DNA of 64,000 nucleotides from Ulota crispa (lineage: Eukaryota > Streptophyta > Bryopsida > Orthotrichales > Orthotrichaceae), in NCBI GenBank assembly GCA_963920765.1, contig OY987243.1:14198001-14262000 (forward strand), given 5' to 3'. Position 1 is the stretch's first letter; every line of letters begins with the position of its first letter. Both the position numbers and the translations under genes were made by a program. The notes below the pieces were generated by a model. That model did no database searches. It saw only the letters and a list, made by a program, of their open reading frames with translations, and was not told the DNA's origin. Shown here piece after piece: positions 36,129 through 49,312 of the stretch.

Positions 36129-38644
36129 AAAAATGACAAATCACACCTTGCTATTTCCTCTTTTGTAGCTTGTCACTCCTTAGCTATCTAGAGCATACAC
36201 CTATTGTTGTGGCAACAACATCTCCACTGTTCAAATTGCAACCTCCAATTTACTCCATTGTAAAAATTGCAAATTGAGGTTAGTGGAGGGGTTAGTTGCA
36301 CAAGCCGTATAGTGGTTTACTTGTTGAGGTGTTGATCCTTGTTGCAAACTTGCAGCGACACAATGCCCCCTTTGGTTCTCTCATTCATGGTGATCATTGC
36401 CAAATTGTGAAGTTCTTTACTTGTGTACTTGTTGTGCACAAAATTGTGCAACTAGGTGCTCAGTTGCTTGTTATTGTGCGGTTTAGGCTTGATTGCACAA
36501 AATGCACATTAGTGCGGTTGCAACAAAGGTTAAGCATGCTCAGCAATTCTAAAGTTGAATCTTAACTTCAGCAACCTCCACTAGATTTTAATTGAACTTA
36601 CAAGGAAAGCTAGAGCATGGAGTTTGAGGCAAGTGCAAGTTCAACTTTTTATTACTTATGTCAGTTCTAACCCATACTAAAGTGGCTTTTTTGTTATTAT
36701 GCAAATCACTAATGTTGCATTTGAAATTTTGCACCACAATTGCCAATATTTTACATTTTCCAAGATTGGTTAGCCATTGCAACAAATTGATTAACAAAAA
36801 GCAACCATCAATACACTCCACAGATTCCTTCAAGGTTTGCGAGTTGCACTCTTCTTTAAAAAATTACATATCCAAAATTCTACATTTTTTTCCTTAAGTT
36901 ATCTACTAAGCTTTTTATCATTCTCCTTCCATATTGCAGTAATAGCTCCTTTCTTCCTACAATTGTAGCCATTTGTCAAAAAACCTAAAACCAATTCCGA
37001 GAATGCTGCTTGGGACAATCAATGGGAGATAAAGTATTTTGTCCTATTCATAAACAAAAAATATATTTCAAGGGTTTATTGGAGTGTTAACAATTGGCAA
37101 CCTACACACAAGGGTGGGATTGCAGGAAATCACAAAATGATATAAAACATAGGTACATTTTGAAAATATTACAAAATAGGTGTGCATCCATTATTGCAAA
37201 TAGGAGCACACTCACCATAGCCAATCCAATTGTTCATTGTTCATCACTCAACATTTGGCACCCCCAAGAATCCTTAACCAAAACAAAGTTCACATGTGTG
37301 GGTGTTTATGTTCATTTTTCTTGCACTTTCTAAAATAGGCAATTGTACAAATCATTTCTATGCAACTCTAAGAGCAAACCTCATTTTGTCCCCTCATTAG
37401 CTAAGGATAACAGTTATATTGTGGTTGGGCCTTTGTTAGTAATTATTTTTAATTGTACCTCTACTTATAAACAACTGAAGAATTTGCACTTCAAGTAAAT
37501 TTTTGAGGCACACTAACAAAATACTTTGTTGTAGTATAGAAAGAGTTAGTGTTATGTTTGTTACAATATTTAAATATTGTCTCAAATATTGTAGCTGCCA
37601 TCATGGTTTTGATAAACTTTTTGAACCATTTGATTGTACAAGTATGTGCTATAAAGAAGTCAGGATAACTATAAAAACATAAGGGTTATAAAGATAAGGT
37701 ACACCCAAAAAAAACACAAGGGATCCCTCATCTTTCAATCTTGCAAGATTCCCTTGCTATTCACACAAAATCTCATGTCCTCAACTCAAATAGAATCTTG
37801 CTATTGTCAACTTGTTTGAGAGCTTCTTTAGCTTTGTAAATAAAAGTTGTAATGAGGTGATGAACAATTGTTTCAACAATCAAGTGATTAAAATCATAAA
37901 GAGATTGTGTGATCATGCATTTCAATTATAGAATGTGATGGATGTTGTATTATAGAGGTTGTGTTGCTAAGTTGCTACTCAAGGGGCAACAAAAGGTGTG
38001 GTCATAATTCTACTTGAAAAATGAGGAGAGGAGGCATGTCATGCCTTAAACCTAATTAATTTGAAATTTATCCAAATAATTGTGGAGGGGTCTCACACAA
38101 ATAAAACTTTTGCATTTTTTGAAATAACATGTGCAAAGAGACTTTTTAAACATATGCAAGTAGGCAAATCAAGAACAACTCACTTTTGCATTTACTTGCT
38201 TAGAGTACATTTGTATTAGAGACCAACCAAAAAGATCCACTTGTGTCTTTGAAATCTTTTTACTCACTCAATTCTTTATCAAATTGAAATCTAATTACAT
38301 ATTCTAAAAGCTAATATAGGGAGATAAAAGAATTAGGAGTGAGGTGTATTGAGCAAGAGGATGAAATAGTGATTAATAAAATGTTCAAGTCATAGTATAA
38401 ACATTATTAAATGCACCGCAAGGCCACCACCAATCCACTAGTAGTCTATCAACAACCTATTCCCAATTACAAGATGCTTGTTTGAGTTGAAGGACTTTCA
38501 CATTCTAAAAGCAATTTAAACATAAAAACATTGATGATTATGGCATTTTCATTGAAGAATTGTGAGTTTAATCCTTAAACAACTTGCTTGCTACAATGTT
38601 GCTATAGTGGTGTGACAAACTGCCCACACAATTTAATGTTGTTA

Positions 38645-38842
38645 TTAAAAATTGCAAAAGGTGGCATGCAATGTTACCTTCATGATAATTGTAAGAAAGG
38701 CAACTTGGGACCTAACATTGTTTTTATGAATCTTCTCACAAGTTGGGATACCTAAAAAATCGAGCACGTTTGGTGAGATTATTTTTTTGCTGTCCACGAT
38801 GAACCATGTCTTCATAATAACTTGAAAAAAATCAGATGACAA
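38645..38842 (-). repeat. Dispersed ~200-bp repeat, copy 2
   Basis: Minus-strand relative of 54862-55069 and 2337-2537. The open frame reads through IISPNVLDFLGIPTCEKI and NNVRSQVAF, close to SPNTLIFLGSPICEKI and HGVRSYAVF in copy 3. The reading frame is kept although the DNA has diverged, which hints at a coding origin. Confidence 0.6.
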
Positions 38843-39958
38843 CTAGCTTTCCTACATCCAACAAACTTTTTATTTGTCATCCATTGGACAAAAACATGCG
38901 CATTGGCGTTTAAGGAGTAAAGCTAAGCTTAACAAAGGTTGCAAACATGAACCGCTTACTGGAACAATTATTTGCACTTCATATAAAAATGCCTTTTATC
39001 TATCCTCCTTCCTTAGATTTCAGAACCTATGTAACATTCAAAATACATATGAATTAGTTTTAAATTTGGTGAAGAGTCAATTGTGTGGGAAGGGCATGAG
39101 TGACGAGTGGATCCTTTGGCTAGGCAGCTATTTTAAATGAGCCAGGTTCAAAGAACTACTGTTTGGTTGATACTAAGAGTGGATATTCCTTGTAAGTATT
39201 GAATCGCGTGCAATTTTGGGCTGCGCTGCATAAGAGTAAAGCACTGGACATGCTAAAGAGTGATTTGCATGGACCTGTCTTACGAGGGTGTGATCATGTC
39301 GTAAGCTATATTATGCTCCTCAGAATAAGCATATCGTTTAAACATATCGACCTCCAACACAAAAGAAATCTCCATACTACATCTTTTGCACAAGAGTAAG
39401 CTGATCTCACGACGGTATTTAATAAGAAGTCCACCAAGCCATCCATCATGGGTGTACATGCACATGGTTTTGGATCCCAGAAGAACGAATGAAATTGAGC
39501 TCTTCAACATCACCACGGTGAATATGGGCACACTTTGCCGAAACAAGGTTCTCCCCTGAGGAGGTTTAGGCTTTTAAGCGTTCAGATCTACATTTTTGGG
39601 TCGTCATCGTGTAGCAGATGCTAGATGACTACGCTGCTAAGTGTCAGTCTCACAGCAGTTAGTGAACAAAGCTGCTCCTAACAAAAGAACAGTCTCACAG
39701 GATGCATCTGTCTGTAGTGGCAAATGAGTCTATTCCTAAAGCTAAGAGCAAAACGTTAATATTCTGGAGGCCTGTATTACCTGGTGAAAGCCCAAGGAAT
39801 GGTGTTAAGATTCATTGGCTTTGTGGACAGAGAAGCAGGTATTTTCAAAGACCTTGGCCGCTTCTGATATTCATAAAGACTCTTCCCACGAGCTTAATTT
39901 TATAAAATAATAGCCGATACGAATCCCAGAAATCATTTGTCTGCCAACCATCCATCTG

Positions 39959-42424
39959 TTACATTTGGACATCTTTTGGCTCCTCAGCATCTTCGATGCT
40001 AGCAAGGAACTCGTCGCTGAATATTCGCACCGTAGGACTATCTGAAGCTTTTGTCTTCTTCTCCAGCAAACGCTCTAAGATTGGAACAGTGTGGCGGTGA
40101 CCGGTATGACGCGAGCAAAACTCAGCTTCCAATATTTTTCTGTTTTGTGGGGATATATCACCGTGCGTTCCCTAAGATATAATAACAAACCAGTACAGGA
40201 TCGCATGAAGTTAGAAAATGGAAGTGCTGTAACTAGTTTCAGCTATAAACAGAAACCTATTACTTCCAAGTCGTCTGAAACGTGCCCATTAAACTAGAGA
40301 AGCCATGTCTCGCCAATTGAAAGAACACATAAAAAAAAATTTAAAACGAGGAGGCATTTTCTGTCAGATTTTGACAATGAACTGCTCTGTGAAAGAAAAA
40401 GTGGTAGAAGGGCAGGTTAAACGAAGCGATGCTTTGAATGCCAATCTCATTACTCATCAAATATTTCTAAAAGAGTGACAAAGAACGTAGGCTTACAGAG
40501 CGGGTAACTCTATCACAAGCAGCATGGTACATAAGTATTCCGGCAGCAACCGAGACGTTAAATGACTCCACCATGCCCGCCATAGGAATGCAACAACGGA
40601 TATCAGATTGTCTTATTGCTTCCTCACTTGCACCCCTGCAGGAAGGAACGGCCTTTGTGTTCACATAAATAGCTTCAAAGTCATAGTCGACAACATGCAC
40701 TCGCTACTTGAAGAGAAAATGCTGCACACTCCTACACAAAGAAATGTTAACTTCGATGATGTACTATTCAACAAGGACATGCAAGAACGGGCTATTGACA
40801 GATTGAGCATGATTTACGGGTAACAATTCAAATCACGTGTCTCCTATCCTAGGACCTAGGTACTTCACAGGAAATTTTCAGAGAATTCTTCAGACTCACT
40901 TGCACTCGCTACCCAGAAAAACAGCTGTTGGTACTGTCCAGTCCATGTCCTGAATTGAAACCTGTCAGGCACCAACTACAATCAGAATAGCAATAAAGAG
41001 CATACAAATACGAATGAATGGCTTTGAAAAAGTCGGCAGAGACACTGTAGACATAGTTTAGAGTTTCATTGAAACTAACTGTGTCAGGGGCGATATGTGT
41101 AACAGCAATACGATAGCCCCGTTTTCGTAAAGCGGCGATGCAGTCACTTGAACTCTCCCACATTTCTGCATCCAACCACTGTTCTGTACACCTACTCACT
41201 TTCCGGTTCTTCTTATATCTGCCAAATATCCCAGTCGGAGTCACATTAAGAGCAGCACAAGCACTCCAAAATCGTGTAAACAGGATTGTCAACTGTTCAA
41301 AGCGACTCGCGAGTCCAGGATACTCGTAGATCTGAAATGAGGAAATTACTACTGGGATGACGAGGACAGAATAGTAGAGGCAATAGTGTCTCAATCTTAC
41401 TTGCTGAATGCGTAAGTTTATCATCAAAAGCAGCACACAAACAAACAATATGAGTCCCTACAATTCATCTTCAAACATACTATGACATTTTCTAAAGCAG
41501 CATCCATTTAGAGCCAATCGTTACGCAGGCTTCTCCATTTTATCACAAAAACATACCAAAATTTAGGAATTTGAAAGAATGCAGAGTAATAAACTTACTT
41601 CTTCTTAGGCTCATTACTTATAACATGAACGGATTGATATCCCAGGGCATCAGCTGAGCGGAAGACAGCAGAGATGTTGCCAAGTTCCAACAGCCCCTCA
41701 ACCGCAATACATACAGAATATGTGCGGTTTGCAATAACTTCCTTAATTCTTTGCTTACGTTCATCAGCTAGGAATGAAGAAAGCACTGAGATGACTTCAG
41801 AACTTGTCAGAGTCTTCTCATCGACCTTGAAACAGTCATCATATGGGAACCACCGCCGCATACTCTCAGTTGTGGACAAACTTGAGTTCTCTGATGTACT
41901 CATCTTTTGGGAACTGGCTAAGCCATCTGCCACTCCGTCGTACTGGAAAACTACATTCTCTTGGTTCACGTCCTCATCTAAAAGCTACAAAAATCAAGTG
42001 CAGAAAACTTTTAGTTACTTACAAGCGATCAACTCTTGTAAGTGTATCAAAACCGAGAGCCAACTTACCTCCGACATACTTGATACACTAACGTGACAGT
42101 GCGCATACGCTGAGAACTTGAACCTCAATAGCAATTCTTAAAGAGCTAAACCTTCGAGGATTGTTAGGCACAGCACCAAAAGCAACTGGTCATGGACTGA
42201 AGAAACAAATCTTCAGAGAGAATGCATCAATAAACACATTCTGGCAAACTATCAATTGTCCGGCTAAAGAATGCCAAAAAAGGAGTAAGACCTTCATGAC
42301 GAACGATGCTGGTCTCATAAGGAAGAGCAGTACTTGCTGCTTCCGAAAGGGAGGAAGCGCCTGTTGATGCCAGCTGGTGCTCTTCACCAAGAGCTAACAC
42401 TCGAAAGAGGTATCCCTCTGACAT
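39959..42424 (-). CDS. SpoU/TrmH-type tRNA/rRNA 2'-O-methyltransferase, six exons
   Basis: Predicted 354-residue SPOUT methyltransferase, which transfers methyl from S-adenosylmethionine to a ribose 2'-OH of tRNA or rRNA. Exons are 42424-42292, 41977-41599, 41218-41080, 40961-40900, 40635-40497 and 40171-39959; all junctions keep frame and fit the family alignment. Motif 1 is GNISAVFRSADALG (about 146-160), motif 2 is FLGSECKGASEEA, and motif 3 is MVESFNVSVAAGILMYHA (about 258-275). The last exon starts GTHGDISPQNRKILEAEF, as in plant homologues. The first exon and the start Met (MSEGYLF) are the least certain; an upstream exon with a targeting peptide is possible. The last four exons are secure. 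Confidence 0.85.
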
Positions 42425-42660
42425 GCATAGAACTGGCACTCTAAATGCATCAAAACTTGAACAAATATAGCATAATGATACTACGGTATGCAAAACGCTA
42501 AGAATTACATCAGCAGAAAGACTAGAAAATACTTAACATGCAAAAATTCAGACATGTCAAAGAAATCCAGCTGAAAAATCGATGCAAATCAAAGGCAATT
42601 TGCCTGGTGTAATTTTGCTGTGCATCCTAAATTATTAGTTCCCGACCGAGCATTGCATCC

Positions 42661-43345
42661 TGAAAAGGAGATTCACAACAATGGATTCCAAGCAGATGCA
42701 AATTCAAACGACAGCAACATCGTGTCACTCAAGAGTCTCTCAAAAATGTTACCACCTCACCACAACTGAAACCGAGCCTCCTCTAACCGCATCACAAAAT
42801 ATATTCCAAAACACCTTATCTCACAAAGACTCCACGTTTCAAATGCGAAAAGCAGAGGCAATTTTTCCGGTATAATCTTCCTTCACATTCTTAATCTGTG
42901 GCACCAAATCTGAAAGTATATCGAGTCAGGATCATGAATAAGAGATTCACAAAAACATATAACAAGCTTTAACTTGAAATGCAAATTCAAACGACAGCAA
43001 CATCGTGTCACTCAACTCTCACAACAATGTTACCATCTCACCGCAAATGAAATCACTCCTCTAACAGCATCACAAAAATAAAATTCCAAAACACCTTATC
43101 TCACAAAGACTCCACGTTCAAATGCGAAAAGCAGAGGCAATTTTTCCGGTATAATCTTCCTTCACATTCTTAATCCGTGGCACCAAATCTGAAAGTATAT
43201 CGAGTCAAGATCATGCATAAGAGATTCACAAAAACATATTACAAACTTTAACTTGAAATGCAGAGTTTAAACGATGGCAATATTATGTCACTGAACTCTC
43301 ACAGTAATGTTACCGTCTCACCGCAAATGAAATCGAGCCTACTCC
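42661..43345. repeat. ~280-bp tandem repeat, 2.4 units
   Basis: Units beginning gcaaattcaaacgacagcaa start at 42698 and 42981, and a diverged third, partial unit at 43260. The periods are 283 and 279 bp. Each unit includes ttttccggtataatcttcc. It lies just upstream of the predicted first exon of the methyltransferase gene, so it may be in its promoter or in a 5' intron. Confidence 0.85.
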
Positions 43346-44376
43346 AAAAAGAAAATTATCATTTACCTAGGCTCACAGAAACGACACGATTCAGCTGCGA
43401 CAAACAGCTCCAGTGTGAACTCGACAGGAACCTGCCCACAGTCTCGCAAAAGTTGTTTAAATTCAAAAGTGTGAAGGAGCAAGAGTATTGCGTACCGCAG
43501 CAAAGAAAATTTATCAAATCCCCTGGCGAGACAGACTCCGCTAATTGCACTGAAAACGCACTTTGCAGCGGCGGCTAGTATTTGATTATGCGCCACTAAG
43601 CTTATGCTAATTGACCCTCACTCCCTCCCTCACTGGCACTGGTCGGAGTGTAGGTTAATATGACAACGAACGCGGACGAGCTGGTGGACACTTTTGGACG
43701 AAGAGACACGACGACGAACGAGGTATTCAAACTCAGTCGCCTTCCGTTGGAGAAGACGAACGTCGGAGCCGACGTCTTCTTGTAGCAGTCTTTGTCACAT
43801 TTCGTTTGAACGAAAGTTTGCTCGAGGTCAGCTGCTGAATGTAGTTATCAGATAACCGGGCCAACCTGTGTATTGGCATGTCGGATATCGCACATAACCG
43901 GCTGTTTGCAAAAGAGTTAGGGCCAGTTTCTATTGGAGACTGGAACTGGAAGCCCATCCAGGTTGATCACAGGCAGAAAAAAAAAAAAAACTCTAAAATC
44001 TCGATAAGACATATATTTTTGAAAACAAGCTTGGGTCTAGAAGGTCTAAGAATGCTAGTCAACTTTTGCAAAGTTGGAGGTTATAGGTCTAGGCCTGTAC
44101 ACCTCCAATCCCCAATGAAAACCATCTTTTATGAGGTATGATACCCTCAAGCTTGTGTCAATCTATATTACATAGGAACCTTTTATGAAGGATGTCAAAG
44201 GTGATTCATATCCATCAACAAAATTGAATTTAAATGAGTTCAATTTATTTATGTATTTATTATTAATTTGGATTTGTGTGGAGAAATTGGAAATTTATAA
44301 TATATATATTTGGAGCTTCTATATGCCCAATAGCAATTAAAGTCTTTAGTTCAAGTGTCACATCTTTTCATTTGTA
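43346..44376. other. Upstream region of the methyltransferase gene
   Basis: 43.35-43.95 kb has balanced composition and minus-strand frames at 43363-43596 (no ATG) and 43733-43957. Neither could be joined convincingly to the methyltransferase, though one may be a 5' exon. From 44.0 kb the DNA is AT-rich. Confidence 0.35.
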
Positions 44377-45239
44377 CAGTGGGGTAGAATAAGTTTCTGT
44401 CCTCATTCTACTATTCAAAGGACTTAGCATTTTATAGAATGCAATTGGTCTTATTGTATCTTGTATCACTAAGCTTTAATTCCTACACAATCCTAATCAA
44501 GCATACCAAATTTGAGTTCCAAAAGATCAAAATCCTATTTTTGGTGAATTATTTTAGGTAAAATTCATGGTTTTCTATGATAATTGATTAAAAAACATTA
44601 GTGATGAATTTTTTAGGTTTGATTGCATGGGTATGGAGGAAACATCCATAAGCTCATCTTTCCTTGTAACAAGAATCTTAAAAAAGTTTCAAATTTCCTT
44701 CTAGATTTTAGTGTTGAGGTGATCATGACCAAATTGAGTAAAATTAATATTTTTATTTTTTAATTAGCTTTTGACAAAGTAAACATATCATCATGCTCAA
44801 AGGTACAAACTTAATCTTAGTGTATGAGTCAATTAGCAAATCTAATTACTATAAAGAAATATCTATTTTACTAAATTTGGTCATGATCACCCCAACACTA
44901 AAATCTCTATAGAAGGAAATTTGAAACTTTTTAAAGATTCTTGTTGGAAGGAAAGATGTGCTTATGGATGTTTCCTACATACTCATGCAATCAAATCTCA
45001 AAAATTCATCACCAATGTTGTTTAATCAATTATCATATAAAACCATGAATTTTACCTAAAATAATTCACCAAAAATAGGATTTTGATCTTTTGGAACTCA
45101 AATTTGGTATGCTTGATTAGGATTGTGTAGGAATTAAAGCTTAGTGATACAAGATATAATAAGACCAATTGCATTCTATAAAATGCTAAGTCCTTTGAAT
45201 AGTAGACTGAGGAGGACAAAAACTTATTCTACCCCGCTG
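44377..45239. mobile_element. Long inverted-repeat element, Tc1/mariner-like (TA duplication)
   Basis: The element starts cagtggggtagaataagt and ends acttattctaccccgctg, with TA on each side (44375-44376 and 45240-45241). The arms pair over about 400 bp each, so the 863-bp element is nearly a full hairpin. CAGT-type ends with TA duplications fit Tc1/mariner/pogo elements. There is no transposase frame, so it is non-autonomous. Confidence 0.8.
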
Positions 45240-45241
45240 TA

Positions 45242-46850
45242 TGGAATAATAATAATCAACTACTGCAAAAGTTAAAGTAGAGAGCAAAAACAATTTACGT
45301 TAATTATTTAAGTACCAACTTTGAGTGTACATATGCTTCCTTTATGATAAAAAATGATATAAAAAAGAATTGTGCACTCTAGTTCTTTGAATAAAGAAGG
45401 ATTTTTATTTTGACGTGATTTTATTATTTCAAAATGTATTCTAAAGTATGAGCACTTATTATTGCTACTTATTGCAATTAAGAAAAAACTAAATGGAACC
45501 CAAATCAAGGATTATTATGTGTTTCATTAGAAATTAAAGTAATGGCCTCTTGAATTAGATAAAGAGCGTTTTGATTTTACATTGAATAATATTTGTTTTG
45601 GAGGATCATCGGAGTAAATACTACTCATTTTTACTACTCACTTATTTTCAAGTGTCAAAAAGATCAAGGAGCCTATAGCTTTGGCATAAATAAGTAGCTC
45701 ACTGCAAAACATTTCATCTAGACCTTGATTTGTACATTCTAAATTTGTATCACTAAGACCCATATCCTTGGAGATGTCATATGTATACAATGCCAAAGTT
45801 AATTCTTGAATTGTATCCTAAAAGTAAACAAATTTGTCAAGAGCAAGAGTATTGTATTAAAAAATGCTACAATGCCTCTTGTAGGACATAGTTACATTAC
45901 ATACTAAACAAGCAACTACACTACAAGAGGCTCTATTTTGTAACTCTAGCTTGGTTCTTGAGAAAAGTATCTACTCAAACTCCTTGAGGTAGCTCTTTCT
46001 AATGCAAAGCTTCTTCCCTTGCAATTGACAACCAACAAAGTTGCAGTATAGCACACTTGTTCTTTATTAGTTTTGGATTATGGGAGAGGAGGCATTGCAT
46101 AAAAAGAAACTACCTCAAGTAAATTTGAGTAGGCATCTTATTCAAAAAGCAAGTCACTCCTACAGAACTTCTCAATGAGGGCTACAATGAATTAACCCCA
46201 TCATTGCCCTCCACTTGGACAAATGGGACCAAAAGCTTGGCCAATAGCTTAATGTTTTTGGAGCCATGGTGAAAAAGCTCCACTTTGTATATTTTAAAAT
46301 TGTGATAGTTTGAAAACTTACCACCAATAGATTCAATTTGGGAATTTTGAGTCTAGAGACCCTAGTTTACTCTAAGAATCTAAGAAGGGAACAAAATGAC
46401 CAATTCCAAAATAGACTTAGATTTTTACTTTCACCATTGTTTGTAAAAATTCTTTTTTCTTTTTTACCCTATCTCAAAAACAAGAATGTGCAATAAATAG
46501 ATCCTAGCTCCATTCATCCAAGCAAAGGCAACCAGGGGTTAGTTCACCATGGCCTTCAATGAGTAGGTACTTCTTGTACTTTGCAAGATAAAGAAGAGAG
46601 AACCACCACGCTTTAGTTTTACTCCAAAAGATCTCAAAGTTTTGTTTAAAACTAGTATAATACAAGGTAATTTTCTTGTATTTGAAATGCATCCACATCT
46701 TTACTACAATACATTTGAAATTAACAAAAAAAAAAGCCAAAATATAGATCAGCAAGATTTTGGTGAGCTATGTAAGATCCCAAAATAAAAAATAAAACTT
46801 CTAGTTATTAGCAAATGCCGATTATACAGCAACGTATCTACTTTCCCCAT
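45242..46850. other. AT-rich intergenic DNA with small hairpins
   Basis: No gene seen. A hairpin with arms gcctcttgtag and ctacaagaggc lies near 45885-45940. A larger imperfect inverted repeat between about 45970 and 46130 contains ctactcaaactccttgaggtag and its complement-like partner. A block near 46325-46390 resembles the arms of the foldback element at 57706. Confidence 0.45.
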
Positions 46851-47024
46851 GGGACGTTTAGGGGTTATAGGGCTCAAACAGACCAATCACAATTTTTTTC
46901 TGGTTTCGGCCAGATGAGGATTCCTTCAGTTCTGATAGCCTGGTGTTATGGAATCCGAGCCTCGTTGAGCATCCGGGACCTTTTTCCGGGCTCCAAGGCT
47001 GCCATGACGGCAAACACCCCAGCC

Positions 47025-47282
47025 TCACAAATCCAGTCACCATTCCACGTCGGACGCCCTGAGCCGTCGAATGGCCCCGGGCGCCAGATGGGCAGAGCCC
47101 GAGGGGTGAGAGAGACGAGGGCGACGATAGCGTTATCTCCATTCTGAGGTCGCCGGAGGAGCGAGCGGAAGCCCCATCAGATAAGCGCCTTGTCTCTCCC
47201 TCCTGGCGCTCCACTCGCACTCCCGGACTCTGAACGTCTGACCGCATCGTCGGAGACACCCCACTGCAGCTGAGCGACAGCC
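47025..47282 (+). promoter_or_regulatory. Conserved 5' flank of GapA copy 3
   Basis: Conserved with the flanks of copies 1 and 2 from aaatccagtcac to the ATG. It contains ccacgtcgg (ACGT core, near 47045), cgttatc (I-box-like, near 47131) and, only in this copy, agataagcgcc (GATAAG, near 47180). Confidence 0.5.
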
Positions 47283-49312
47283 ATGGCTGCTACCGCGTTC
47301 ACCGCGGCCTCTGCACCCAGCACTGCGTCCCTGAAGGTACTCATCCTCTGCATTCTTCTCGCATGTGGCAACTTTGGTCTCTGCAAATCTATTCAATGGA
47401 ATGGTCGCATAATTTGTGTTGGATTGGATACTGAAATGCTGGTAGTGAGGAGAATTGAGAAGCTATGGAAATGCGCATTCAACATTCTACAATCCAATTG
47501 ATTGGACGAGGACGATGCGATGTTGTGGAGGTCGCTCTGCAGCACGCCGGTCTTGAATGTGCAGCAATTTGTGAATTGTAATTCGGAACGGTCGTAGTTG
47601 AGGGTGAGGGTGAGAGAATTGGAGGTGGAGATGGTGAATGTGGGCAACTAGGAGTAGTACCGTGAGGTGCTACCAGCTTGGGAGCGAACGCTCCTTGCAA
47701 AATTGGACATGCCCGTTTGGAGCAGCAACGAAGTTATCAGTTGGTGTGGATTTGGGAGGGGCGGAGAGTTGGAGTGACAATGTGGATCCGTGTGTGCAGG
47801 TGGCGGGGTCGAATGGATTCTCGGAATTCAGTGGCATGAAGAGCAGCAACGCTGTGACGTTCGGCAAGCGTTCCGATGACCTGGCCATGACCGTGGCTGC
47901 GCAGACCGCTGTGGTACGTTGTATTCCCAGTTGCCTCCAGTAGGGTGTTTCATGGGGCACGGACCCCCCGCATTGTGCAATGGGATAGCTGGGGGCATCC
48001 AAATTTCATGCCTGCACTGTGAATTGATGGATATGGTGATTTTGGTGTTAGTGACAAGGAGTGTGATTGGGCTGCAATGTGTTATGGTGGTTTAGGCTGC
48101 GAGCTCCGGAGCCACGAGGGCGGTGACGGAGGCGAAGATCAAGGTGGCCATCAACGGGTTTGGGCGTATTGGACGCAATTTCGTGCGATGCTGGCACGGG
48201 AGGGCGGACTCGCCTCTGGAGGTGGTGGTGATCAACGACACCGGCGGTGTGAAGCAGGCGGCGCACTTGCTGAAGTACGACTCGATGCTGGGCACATTCA
48301 ATGCGGAAGTGAAGGTGTCTGGCAACGACGGCATCAGCGTGGACGGCAAGGTGATCAAGGTGGTGTCGGACAGGAACCCGTTGAACCTTCCGTGGGGGTA
48401 CGTATCAGGCACATTATGTTGGCCTGGTGTAATTCTGAGGATGCAATTGCAGAGGAATGCCCACAGCGGACGCGGGTAACTTGTAGATGGTTGATTATGA
48501 GATAATCAATTGCGTGGGTGGAAGAATTGATTGCCTAACGTGTGCATGGGTGGCATTGCAGGGATATGGATATTGACCTCGTCATCGAGGGAACTGGAGT
48601 GTTCGTCGATGAGGCAGGTGCAGGCAAGCACATTCAAGCCGGAGCTAAGAAGGTGCTGATCACGGCTCCAGGAAAAGGACCAATCCCGACGTACGTGGTG
48701 GGCGTGAACGAGCAGGACTACAAGCACGAGGACAAGATCATCAGCAACGCGTCATGCACGACGAACTGCCTGGCGCCGTTCGTGAAGGTGCTGGACGAGA
48801 AGTTCGGGATCATCAAGGGCGTGATGACTACCACGCACTCGTACACGGGCGACCAGAGGCTGCTGGACGCGTCGCATCGCGACCTGAGGAGAGCGCGCGC
48901 GGCGGCGCTGAACATCGTGCCGACGTCGACGGGAGCGGCGAAGGCGGTGGCGCTGGTGCTGCCGAGGCTGAAGGGCAAGATCAACGGCATCGCGCTGCGA
49001 GTACCGACGCCGAACGTGTCGGTGGTGGATCTGGTAGTGCAGGTGGAGAAGAAGACGTTCGCGGAGGAGGTGAACCAGGCGTTCAGAGATGCGGTGCAAA
49101 CCCCGCAGCTGAAGGGGATTCTGGCGGTGTGCGACGAGCCACTGGTGTCGGTGGACTTCAGGTGCACGGACGTGTCGTCGACGGTGGATTCATCGTTGAC
49201 GATGGTGATGGGAGATGACTACGTGAAGGTGGTGGCATGGTACGACAACGAGTGGGGATACTCGCAAAGGGTGGTGGACTTGGCCAACTTGGTGGCCGAG
49301 AAGTGGAAGTAG
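47283..49312 (+). CDS. GAPA: Chloroplast NADP-GAPDH subunit A, copy 3
   Basis: Third complete GapA gene, on the plus strand, about 21.6 kb from copy 2 and in inverted orientation. Coding exons are 47283-47336, 47800-47913, 48096-48397 and 48562-49312, giving 406 residues with the same phases as the other copies. The catalytic [15 protein letters not shown] and LDAS motifs are intact. Differences from copies 1 and 2 include Asp for Gly in MDIDLV, KGPIP for KGAIP, GVMTTT for GTMTTT and Tyr for Met in GDDYVKV. The last intron resembles that of copy 1, and the 3' flank resembles that of copy 2. Function as for copy 1. Confidence 0.95.

Larger units (their letters stand above)
34439..39958. other. 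Intergenic DNA, no gene seen
   Basis: 34.4-35.3 kb has balanced composition and probably includes the 3' region of the FAS1-like gene. No winged-helix coding was found there. 35.9-38.6 kb is AT-rich. 39.0-39.95 kb becomes more balanced towards the end of the methyltransferase gene and probably includes its 3' untranslated region. Confidence 0.5.

Noticed and set aside
43363..43596. Minus-strand frame resembling a targeting peptide as first exon of the methyltransferase
   Set aside because: It starts at GTG with no in-frame ATG, and a stop lies shortly upstream. It ends near a donor, so it could be an internal exon, but this was not secure enough to include.
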